A stretch of 6,185 nucleotides of DNA from Chlamydiota bacterium (GTDB lineage Bacteria; Chlamydiota; Chlamydiia; Chlamydiales; Criblamydiaceae). The position numbers and the translations under genes were made by a program. The stretch spans positions 1 to 6,185 of the forward strand of contig JAJFMC010000386.1 of assembly GCA_021772365.1 (NCBI GenBank), written 5' to 3'. The notes under the pieces are model-generated. The model made no database searches and had not been told where the DNA came from. It saw only the letters and a list, made by a program, of their open reading frames with translations. Positions 1 through 5,903 of the stretch are shown here, piece after piece; position 1 is the stretch's first letter, and the number at the start of each line of letters is the position of its first letter.

Positions 1-3
1 TGA

Positions 4-10
4 TCTCCTT
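4..10 (-). promoter_or_regulatory. Shine-Dalgarno sequence of a probable divergent gene off the left edge
   Basis: On the minus strand this reads AAGGAGA, a near-perfect ribosome binding site, followed by only three more bases before the window ends. A start codon one to five bases beyond the edge would have normal spacing. This suggests a minus-strand gene diverging from the nrtR operon, with the intergenic region shared. The start codon itself is not visible, so this is inferred from the motif alone. Confidence 0.4.
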
Positions 11-27
11 CATGTATTCTCTAATAG

Positions 28-48
28 TAAGTGTTAACTATACACTAA
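28..48. promoter_or_regulatory. 21-bp palindromic candidate operator
   Basis: The arms TAAGTGT (28-34) and ACACTAA (42-48) are separated by seven bases. Six of the seven arm positions are complementary, including the uninterrupted core AGTGT/ACACT. The size and symmetry suit a dimeric winged-helix repressor. It lies directly upstream of the NrtR-like gene, overlaps a possible -35 element and sits between two probable divergent genes, so autoregulation by NrtR is the simplest idea. NrtR proteins are known to bind palindromes of about this length. I did not match the bases to a catalogued NrtR consensus. Confidence 0.5.
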
Positions 49-63
49 AATAAATATTATATT
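34..63 (+). promoter_or_regulatory. Possible sigma-70 promoter of the nrtR operon
   Basis: TTAACT (34-39) matches four of six bases of the -35 consensus, and TATATT (58-63) matches five of six of the -10 consensus, with an 18-base spacer. The leader to the ATG at 161 would be about 90 bases. The -35 hexamer lies inside the 21-bp palindrome, so a bound repressor would block it. The region is very AT-rich and other -10-like hexamers exist nearby, so the exact elements are uncertain. Confidence 0.3.
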
Positions 64-160
64 TTCAGCAAGCAATAAGAAAGTGAATTTCAAATAGACA
101 GAAAAAAAAGAAAATCTGTTATGTTGACAGATGTTTTGTGAGGATAGTTGGGACATTAAT

Positions 161-832
161 ATGAAGCATCGTTCAAGTTATGCTCTCTCTGTAGACTGTG
201 TGATATTTGGCTACACAGAGAGTAAGTTACAAGTTGCACTGATCGAACGTAAAAATTCTCCCTATAAAGGGAAGTGGGCAATTCCCGGTGGTTTTGTTGA
301 AGGTGATGAAACTGTTGAAGAAGCAGCCTTTCGTGAACTGCAAGAAGAAACCGGACTTTCAGATCTATACTTGCAGCAGTTTCACGTTTTCAGTGAGCCT
401 GATAGAGACCCAAGAGGTAGAGTTATTACTGTGGCATTTTTTGCTCTGATAGATGCAGACCAGTGTGAACTTGTCGCCTCCGAAGATGCCTCTAAAGCTG
501 TTTGGTGGTCTATCGATGACATTCCTCACCTGTCTTTTGATCACGACACCATTTATGACGATGCACTAAAAGCATTACGTATCGCCATTAAAAATCAGCC
601 CTTAGCCTTCGAGTTATTACCAAAAAAATTCACTTTAACACAACTTCAACAACTCTATGAAGAGGTTTTCGATCTGGAAATCGATAAGCGCAACTTTAGA
701 AAAAAGGTCGCGAAAATGGATTTTATCCAGGAGACCGGCACAATGACGAAAGGAGCAAAGCACCGCCCTGCGATGCTTTACTCATTCAACAATAAAAAGT
801 ATGCAAAATACTCATCAGAAATTATGTTGTAG
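161..832 (+). CDS. nrtR: NrtR-type Nudix-domain transcriptional regulator
   Basis: The 223-residue product has two parts. The N-terminal Nudix hydrolase domain (about residues 5-140) carries a complete Nudix box: G44, E50, then R58-E59-L-Q-E62-E63-T-G65-L, with all canonical positions filled, so ADP-ribose or related nucleotide hydrolysis is possible. The C-terminal part (about 150-215, starting FTLTQLQQLYEEVF and containing DKRNFRKK) is the winged-helix domain typical of NrtR. Known NrtR proteins repress NAD-metabolism genes and release DNA on binding ADP-ribose or related ligands. I prefer the ATG at 161, giving MKHRSSYALSVD, over the in-frame ATG at 131: family members begin just before this Nudix strand and nothing resembling a ribosome site precedes 131. 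The site before 161 is itself weak (GGGA at 150-153). This is the first gene of a probable operon, with a palindromic candidate operator upstream. Its actual target genes and ligand cannot be read from sequence. Confidence 0.88.
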   Translation: MKHRSSYALSVDCVIFGYTESKLQVALIERKNSPYKGKWAIPGGFVEGDETVEEAAFRELQEETGLSDLYLQQFHVFSEPDRDPRGRVITVAFFALIDADQCELVASEDASKAVWWSIDDIPHLSFDHDTIYDDALKALRIAIKNQPLAFELLPKKFTLTQLQQLYEEVFDLEIDKRNFRKKVAKMDFIQETGTMTKGAKHRPAMLYSFNNKKYAKYSSEIML

Positions 833-889
833 TGATAATAATAATTCAATAAGTTACTCTTACGGTATATTATCCGGAGTGTAATGATT

Positions 890-893
890 GGAG
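890..893 (+). promoter_or_regulatory. Ribosome binding site of the monooxygenase-reductase fusion
   Basis: GGAG lies six bases before the ATG at 900 and fixes that start. No second copy of the 28-48 palindrome and no convincing terminator is visible in the 67-base gap after nrtR, consistent with cotranscription. Confidence 0.7.
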
Positions 894-899
894 TAGAGG

Positions 900-3212
900 A
901 TGAGTATTGAACAGCAAGATGTGATTATTGTAGGAGCCGGTCCGGCTGGTGGGGTTCTCGCTATCCTACTAGCCCGTAGTGGTGTACGTGTGACGCTTCT
1001 TGAGCAGGATACACAGTTAGATCGGGGCTTTCGTGGTCCAGCATATCAGCCCTCAGCCATTAGGATATGGGAAGAGATGGGGATTCTTAATGACATCCTT
1101 TCCTTAGATCACAGTAAGGTTTCATATTTTACCTTTCTCGAAAATGGTAAAGAACTGATTACTATGGATGTATCTGAGCTCTCAGAACCGTTTAATTATA
1201 TCCTTGTGATGAAGCAGGCCCATTTGCTGCGCTGTCTGATCAAACAAGCTGCACGTTATCCTAATTTTACCTACTTGGGTGGTGGCAAGGCAACTGGGTT
1301 GATTATGAAAAAAAATGGAGTAAAAGGAGTTACAGCAAATATATCCGGTAAAGAGACTATTCTACAAAGTCGCCTTGTCGTTGCCGCAGACGGGAGATTT
1401 TCGGGTATCAGACAGGCTGCTGAAATCCCCCTAAAACTCATTCATCAAAATTTCGATGTCGTCTGGTTTGAACTCCCTCATGATATGGAAAGTGATGTAG
1501 AGCTAGGGTTTCATATGACAGAACATGGTTTTATTGTCTTTCTCCCAAAAGAACAAAATACCCTACAAATTGGATTGGTTTTAGGAAAAGGAAATTATCC
1601 CGAGGTCAGAAAAAAAGGTCTCGATGCTTTTATCCAACAAATTGTTGCTGTAGAGCCACCTTTGGAAAATATCATTAGAAACTACCTCATTTCATGGGAT
1701 CAATGTGAGCTCTTGGACGTCAAAATGGGTGTCGCTGAAAAGTGGTGTAAGAATGGACTGTTATTGATCGGTGATTCAGCACACATTGCCTCTCCCATTG
1801 GTGGAATCGGAAACAAGCTCGCTATTGAAGATGCTGTCATTGTTCATCCATTAATTGTCAAAGCTCTAAAAGAATCCAACGACATCATCAGCGAAGAGAT
1901 ACTTGAAGAGTTTGAAAAACATAGACGTCAAGATATCAATACCTCACTGAAGTTTCAGAAAATTGCAGGTAAAATGATCATGGAGTTAAAAAATCCAATT
2001 CTCAAAAAACTACGCTCATTCATCGCTCCAAAAATGAGGAATACTCCACCCTATAAAAAAATTCGTAAACTCATTGCTTTAAGTCCGCATGATGTCCATG
2101 TTGATACAAAAAATTTTGAAGAACACCCTCGGAATCCAAAACAACTATTTCATCAGTTAATTGTCACTGATACTAATGAGGAAACGGCATCGACAAAATC
2201 ATTCACTCTGCCAATTCCGGAAAATCTTAAAGAACACTTCGAATACAAAGCAGGACAGTTTGTAACGATCCGAGATCTTGTCGATGGCATTTTGATTAAG
2301 CGCTGTTATTCGATTTCTGTTCCGGAAGGAAAAGATAACCTTCGTATCACAGTCAAATGTCAAGAGGGTGGTATTTTTTCCAACTACCTTCACAACAAGA
2401 TTCGTGAAGGTGACAAGTTGCTAATTTCCACACCTGCGGGTAGCTTTGTTGCTTCCGAAGAGATAAATAAACACTATATCTTTTTTTCCGGAGGGAGTGG
2501 GATCACACCAGTCTTCTCGCTGATTAAAACATTACTAAAAAATAACTCAGATGTGTCGATCTCTCTATTTAACGTGAATAAAAGTAAAGACGATGTCATT
2601 TTCTACGAAGAACTCAATGAACTGGCAAATCGGCATCAACACTTTCACATGGATAATTTTTTTACCCAAACGGATGGTAGACCCGATAGAGAAACGATTG
2701 AAAATTGGCTTACAGCTGTAACGTCGCAAAGTGATTTCGATAAAGAGTATTACTTATGCGGGCCACATCTATTCATGGAGATGGTGCAAGAGAAGCTCCA
2801 GGAACGTGGATGTTCACCTCAGCATATTCACCTCGAAAGTTTTATCTCTGTTGCCGGCATTCAAGAGACTGCTATAGCGTCTTCAAAAGGAACTTCTGGT
2901 CCATTAGAAGTAGGTGAATCATCAATACCTGCTCACCCATCAAAAATATTGATGGTAGAAATTAAAGGCAAACTTGTTGAGCTAATGATTCAGGAAGGAG
3001 AAACCATCTTAGATGCTTGTTTGAGAAGTGGGGTCGCTGTCCCCTTCTCCTGTCAGGAAGGCATTTGTAGTACCTGCAAGGCGTGCTTGAATGAAGGGCG
3101 AGTAGTGATGGATAAGCATGAAGCATTATCTGAGGATGACATTGCCAATCAAATGATTCTCACCTGTCGAGCCAAACCTCAAACAGAGACCTGCAAGGTA
3201 ACTTACCTATAA
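900..3212 (+). CDS. Three-module fusion: FAD-dependent monooxygenase + ferredoxin reductase + [2Fe-2S] ferredoxin
   Basis: The 770-residue product carries three recognisable modules. Residues 1 to about 400 form a class A flavoprotein monooxygenase (PHBH/UbiH-like) domain: the dinucleotide-binding G12-x-G14-x-x-G17 motif with acidic E35 at the end of the second strand, a D164-G165 motif, and G291-D292-S-A-H followed by SPIGGIGN for the flavin pyrophosphate and isoalloxazine. Residues about 415-650 form a ferredoxin-NADP+ reductase-like module: R468-C-Y470-S471 for flavin, G531-G-S-G-I-T-P537 for NAD(P), and C620-G-P622. Residues about 680-770 form a plant-type ferredoxin with cluster ligands C718, C723, C726 and C756 (CX4CX2CX29C). 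A Ser/Pro/Gly-rich linker (about 655-680) separates the last two. The FNR-then-ferredoxin order is that of Hcr and phthalate dioxygenase reductase proteins. Predicted role: cytosolic oxidation of an unknown, perhaps aromatic, substrate with electrons from NAD(P)H. The frame is continuous with no sign of a frameshift. Stand-alone class A monooxygenases are about 390 residues and usually take NAD(P)H directly, so the fused reductase is unusual. Domain calls are firm; the substrate is unknown. Confidence 0.9.
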   Translation: MSIEQQDVIIVGAGPAGGVLAILLARSGVRVTLLEQDTQLDRGFRGPAYQPSAIRIWEEMGILNDILSLDHSKVSYFTFLENGKELITMDVSELSEPFNYILVMKQAHLLRCLIKQAARYPNFTYLGGGKATGLIMKKNGVKGVTANISGKETILQSRLVVAADGRFSGIRQAAEIPLKLIHQNFDVVWFELPHDMESDVELGFHMTEHGFIVFLPKEQNTLQIGLVLGKGNYPEVRKKGLDAFIQQIVAVEPPLENIIRNYLISWDQCELLDVKMGVAEKWCKNGLLLIGDSAHIASPIGGIGNKLAIEDAVIVHPLIVKALKESNDIISEEILEEFEKHRRQDINTSLKFQKIAGKMIMELKNPILKKLRSFIAPKMRNTPPYKKIRKLIALSPHDVHVDTKNFEEHPRNPKQLFHQLIVTDTNEETASTKSFTLPIPENLKEHFEYKAGQFVTIRDLVDGILIKRCYSISVPEGKDNLRITVKCQEGGIFSNYLHNKIREGDKLLISTPAGSFVASEEINKHYIFFSGGSGITPVFSLIKTLLKNNSDVSISLFNVNKSKDDVIFYEELNELANRHQHFHMDNFFTQTDGRPDRETIENWLTAVTSQSDFDKEYYLCGPHLFMEMVQEKLQERGCSPQHIHLESFISVAGIQETAIASSKGTSGPLEVGESSIPAHPSKILMVEIKGKLVELMIQEGETILDACLRSGVAVPFSCQEGICSTCKACLNEGRVVMDKHEALSEDDIANQMILTCRAKPQTETCKVTYL

Positions 3213-3220
3213 AAATAATT

Positions 3221-3248
3221 TTGCATTAACTTTTTCGAGTGATATAAA
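3221..3248 (+). promoter_or_regulatory. Weak candidate internal promoter before the DUF2817 gene
   Basis: TATAAA (3243-3248) matches five of six -10 bases. It is preceded by TTGCAT (3221-3226), a poor -35, with a 16-base spacer. It could give the third gene some independent expression. In AT-rich DNA such matches are frequent, so this is only suggestive. Confidence 0.15.
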
Positions 3249-3278
3249 TTGTTTTCGTACAGACCTATAACATTATTT

Positions 3279-3282
3279 GGAG
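3279..3282 (+). promoter_or_regulatory. Ribosome binding site that decides the DUF2817 start
   Basis: GGAG lies six bases before the ATG at 3289. An in-frame TTG at 3277 would overlap this site and has no ribosome site of its own, so the ATG at 3289 is the start. Confidence 0.75.
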
Positions 3283-3288
3283 AAAAGC

Positions 3289-4434
3289 ATGAGTATCATG
3301 GTAGAAACTGAAAGCGCAAGCTTAGTAAATCAATATTTCTCATCGGATTACAGAGCCGCACGACAGCGTTTTTTAGAAAGTGCTGTGAAATGTCCCAACT
3401 TTTCCTTTCATGAAGAACTGAAACTTGATGCAAAAGGCCCTGATGGTAAAGATCTATTTATTGACATTGTTTGGCTCGGACCTGTTGATGCAGATAAAAT
3501 TTTGATCCACCTTTCAGCAACTCATGGTGTCGAGGGACATGTGGGAGCTGCAGGTCAACAGAGTCTTGTTGAGGATCCAATTGCATTGCAGGAAAATACT
3601 GCTTGTGTGATGGTTTTTGGAGTCAATAGTTTTGGGTACATCTGGAACAGACGAGTGAATGAAAATAATATAGACGTTAATCGCAATCTACGTGAAGATC
3701 GAGAATCTCCAAAGCTGTATGAACGTATCGATTCATTTATGAACCCCAAAAAGCTGATGACGATAGATGAGTTCCAGATGCAATTTGGCGATGCAACGAA
3801 AGAACATGGACGGGTGCCTATTATCTCCGCTCTTGCTGATGGACAGTACGACTTTCCAGAGGGAATGTTTTATGGCGGAAAAGATATTGGGCAAGGACCT
3901 CAATTTATAATGTCTTGGTTTGAAAAGCAATTTGCAAATAGAGCGAATGGAAAAGACCTACGTTTCCTTATTGTTGATGTCCACACGGGTCTTGGAAATG
4001 AACGCGGTCTTGATACTTTGCTGACACCCATCACACCATCTGATGCTGTCGTAGATTTTTTTGGTCCTGCAATGCAGTCCGCAAAGCAAAAGAAGACTGT
4101 GAGTGAATATAAGCCGTTAGGACTTCTGACAGTGGCATTAGCGGATAAAATAGAGGCGGTCACAGAGTGTACGCTACCTATATTTCGAATTGGTCAAGAG
4201 TTTGGAACTGTTCCACGCAATCAGGTCATGATAGGACTTTGGGCTGAAAATATGCATTGGCACCTAGCAATTCGAGCCGACAAAACACCTGACCATGAGA
4301 GTGAGGCAAGTTTGCAGTTGAAAAAAATATTTAGTTTGGATGACAAAGTGTCTCAGGATAAAGCGATTATCAGGATGCGTGACCTCTACAAAACTTCGAT
4401 AGACTATCTGCAAGTTGCACATACTTTAGTATAG
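3289..4434 (+). CDS. DUF2817 family protein, M14 carboxypeptidase/aspartoacylase-like zinc hydrolase
   Basis: The 381-residue product resembles the DUF2817 family, which is related to M14 zinc carboxypeptidases and aspartoacylases. The expected active-site pieces appear in order: H79-G-V-E82 as an HxxE zinc-binding pair within SATHGVEGH, D129-V-N131-R132-N133 within NNIDVNRN as the substrate-carboxylate-binding segment, H232 within DVHTGLG as the third zinc ligand, and E304 within QEFGT as the probable catalytic glutamate. All are present, so an active metallohydrolase is expected. No signal peptide or membrane segment is visible, so it should act in the cytoplasm. It follows the fusion enzyme by 76 bases and is the last gene before an intrinsic terminator. 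Inference: it cleaves an amide or peptide-like bond in the substrate or product of the upstream monooxygenase. The family assignment is confident; the residue roles rest on analogy with M14 enzymes, and the substrate is unknown. Confidence 0.85.
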   Translation: MSIMVETESASLVNQYFSSDYRAARQRFLESAVKCPNFSFHEELKLDAKGPDGKDLFIDIVWLGPVDADKILIHLSATHGVEGHVGAAGQQSLVEDPIALQENTACVMVFGVNSFGYIWNRRVNENNIDVNRNLREDRESPKLYERIDSFMNPKKLMTIDEFQMQFGDATKEHGRVPIISALADGQYDFPEGMFYGGKDIGQGPQFIMSWFEKQFANRANGKDLRFLIVDVHTGLGNERGLDTLLTPITPSDAVVDFFGPAMQSAKQKKTVSEYKPLGLLTVALADKIEAVTECTLPIFRIGQEFGTVPRNQVMIGLWAENMHWHLAIRADKTPDHESEASLQLKKIFSLDDKVSQDKAIIRMRDLYKTSIDYLQVAHTLV

Positions 4435-4451
4435 ATAAGAGATAGGAAGAG

Positions 4452-4499
4452 CAATGGGATTACATGCCAAAGAAAAGGTGTTCTGATCCCGTTGTTTTT
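4452..4499 (+). terminator. Rho-independent terminator of the plus-strand operon
   Basis: CAATGGGAT (4452-4460) pairs with ATCCCGTTG (4486-4494) in a nine-base stem with one G-U pair, followed immediately by TTTTT (4495-4499). The 25-base loop may fold further, ACA..CC against GGTGT. It begins 17 bases after the DUF2817 stop and ends just before the stop codon of the converging minus-strand gene. The minus-strand copy lacks a good U-tract, so termination is mainly for the plus strand. Confidence 0.75.
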
Positions 4500-4500
4500 C

Positions 4501-5622
4501 CTACCCTTTAATCATTTGTTCGTAAAGTTTGGGTAACATTTTATCAAGCTCGGTATAAACTTCACCTACAATTTTTGGGTCGGCATTTGCAAAGTATGGG
4601 GTTTTTGTATTTGTTTTGTGTTTATCATTCAATGATCCTTTTTGATCGAGAGCTACAAATGGGAGCTGCCAATACAGACCTAAATAGCGGATAGTTATTT
4701 TTTTCTTATCATAAATCATCAAAAAAGCAACACGCATTGTCGCTTGATAGACATTGTTATTGAAACTTGGCACTGAAATTGGATCGGAAGAAAAAAATTG
4801 CTCGATAACAAATGAGTCAGATTTATCATTGTACCAGTAATTGTAAGCTCTATCTGTGTCTTTTTTCAGTTTTTTGCTTTTTTTCAAAATATATTGAAGA
4901 GTTTTGTCTAAATCTTTCCCGTCTACGATAATAACACCATTTCCCAAAAAAGCCCCACGCGGCTTGATGACATACCGATCGCATGGAAGTTCTAGACGTA
5001 TTTGATTCGCAAGTGATGTCTTGTACTTTTTTTGGCACAGTATAAATTTTGGCTTGAAGGAAGACAAAATAGAGGTCCTGAAAAGTTCCGACATTTTATA
5101 TTTATCTTGCCAATAGGGGTAAGTAGGTGCATCAACAACGAGAACCCCAGGATATTGTTTTCGAAATTCCACGGGGTTATCGATTCTACTTTTTTGTACA
5201 TATACTATAGCTGAATAACTAGAAATGTCTGTTGGATCTTTCGGGATTTTTTTTGCGGCTTTCATAAATTCGCGGTCATTTACAATACTATGGAAATGTT
5301 TTCTTAATTCCCACCCTTCTGTATTCGGCAACAGCTTTTTGAGTTGCCAAGAGCTGAAGATGTGGGGAATCGTCCACTTTGTCATTTCATACTCTGACAT
5401 TGCGGCAATGAAATTTGGACAGATAATACCATACTCCGGATTGAGAAATCCGTCTCCATTGAAGGTAGAAGAAATTCCATTTTGGATTTCACAAATTTTT
5501 ACTCCATCTTTTTTACTATATTTTAAGTCGGCAATCATAAAACTAATAGCAGCAGGAGGCTCCTCTGCTTTGATCGTGAAAACAGCTAGAATGTAAATAA
5601 ATAAAAATGCTCGAATTTTCAT
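4501..5622 (-). CDS. Uncharacterised exported protein with an ATP-grasp-like core
   Basis: I do not recognise this 373-residue protein as a named family. It begins with a typical Sec signal peptide: basic MKIR, hydrophobic AFLFIYILAVFTI, and a likely cleavage after A19 (IKA|EE). There is no lipobox cysteine and no later membrane helix, so a periplasmic or secreted protein is predicted. The middle resembles an ATP-grasp fold: RYVIKPRG with K220 and a glycine-containing loop (AFLGNG) then strand VIIVDG, as in the nucleotide-binding lysine motif; E274 in FVIEQFF, like the adenine-hinge strand; R297 in TMRVAFLMIYD; and a late SLNDKH segment that could supply a metal-binding Asn. The N-terminal DLKYSKKDGVKICEIQNG segment could be a preceding domain. 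The start is supported by the minus-strand sequence AAGGGGA upstream. It converges with the operon at 161-4434 and lies downstream of the dehydrogenase, separated by about 280 bases. The ATP-grasp call is from motif order only and is moderate; the coding call is strong. Confidence 0.8.
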   Translation of the reverse strand: MKIRAFLFIYILAVFTIKAEEPPAAISFMIADLKYSKKDGVKICEIQNGISSTFNGDGFLNPEYGIICPNFIAAMSEYEMTKWTIPHIFSSWQLKKLLPNTEGWELRKHFHSIVNDREFMKAAKKIPKDPTDISSYSAIVYVQKSRIDNPVEFRKQYPGVLVVDAPTYPYWQDKYKMSELFRTSILSSFKPKFILCQKKYKTSLANQIRLELPCDRYVIKPRGAFLGNGVIIVDGKDLDKTLQYILKKSKKLKKDTDRAYNYWYNDKSDSFVIEQFFSSDPISVPSFNNNVYQATMRVAFLMIYDKKKITIRYLGLYWQLPFVALDQKGSLNDKHKTNTKTPYFANADPKIVGEVYTELDKMLPKLYEQMIKG

Positions 5623-5626
5623 AGTA

Positions 5627-5633
5627 TCCCCTT
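5627..5633 (-). promoter_or_regulatory. Ribosome binding site of the exported ATP-grasp-like gene
   Basis: On the minus strand this reads AAGGGGA, four bases before the ATG at 5622-5620 (about six to eight from the G core). It supports translation from the start that includes the signal peptide rather than from the internal Met29. Confidence 0.6.
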
Positions 5634-5806
5634 CAAATACTGCAAAAATAAAGTATTAAAGAATTTTATGCACGCCGATATTTGGTAGATGGGTTCGCAT
5701 TAATGAAAACTTTTAGAGAGGGGTGTAAAATCATCTTTTTGATCAAGAGGGAATTGTATAAATATTTGGGCTGTTTTCTAGGCCTTTTTCCGCCTCGCTT
5801 CGGGAT

Positions 5807-5823
5807 CGTTGTTGTAAACAACG
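5807..5823. other. Perfect 7-bp hairpin inside the palindrome
   Basis: CGTTGTT (5807-5813) and AACAACG (5817-5823) are exactly complementary around the three-base loop GTA. It lies in the central region of the large inverted repeat. Confidence 0.6.
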
Positions 5824-5828
5824 CATGG

Positions 5829-5859
5829 TTGGCTGCAAACTCCGCCCCTTGCGAGCCAA
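5829..5859. other. Second hairpin inside the palindrome, C-rich loop
   Basis: TTGGCT-GCAA (5829-5838) pairs with TTGC-G-AGCCAA (5849-5859): ten base pairs with one bulged G at 5853 and a ten-base loop ACTCCGCCCC. Part of its 3' arm (5851-5855) also pairs with the left arm of the large palindrome, so the two foldings compete. Confidence 0.6.
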
Positions 5860-5903
5860 AAAAATCCCTAGAAAACTGCTTCAACTATTTTTGCAATTCC
5901 CTC

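Noticed and set aside
97..120. Short inverted repeat ACAGA/TCTGT around an A-rich stretch in the nrtR leader
   Set aside because: Only five base pairs in low-complexity AT-rich DNA; likely chance.
131..160. Ten-residue N-terminal extension of the NrtR protein from the ATG at 131
   Set aside because: No ribosome binding site precedes 131, and the extension (MFCEDSWDIN) lies before the usual family start; the ATG at 161 fits better.
833..899. Possible promoter TTCAAT/TATTAT in the gap between nrtR and the fusion gene
   Set aside because: The -35 matches only three of six bases; the gap reads better as a simple intra-operon spacer.
3277..3288. TTG start for the DUF2817 gene
   Set aside because: The TTG overlaps the GGAG that serves the ATG at 3289, and has no site of its own.
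3900..4163. Minus-strand 87-codon open frame
   Set aside because: Antisense shadow of the DUF2817 gene covering its H232 region; no start signal or recognisable domain.
5225..5596. Plus-strand 123-codon open frame
   Set aside because: Lies antisense within the signal-peptide gene, which has a ribosome site, signal peptide and coherent motifs; this frame has none.
5636..5658. Inverted repeat AATACT/AGTATT upstream of the exported protein gene
   Set aside because: Six base pairs with no G+C-rich stem or U-tract; too weak to call an operator or terminator.
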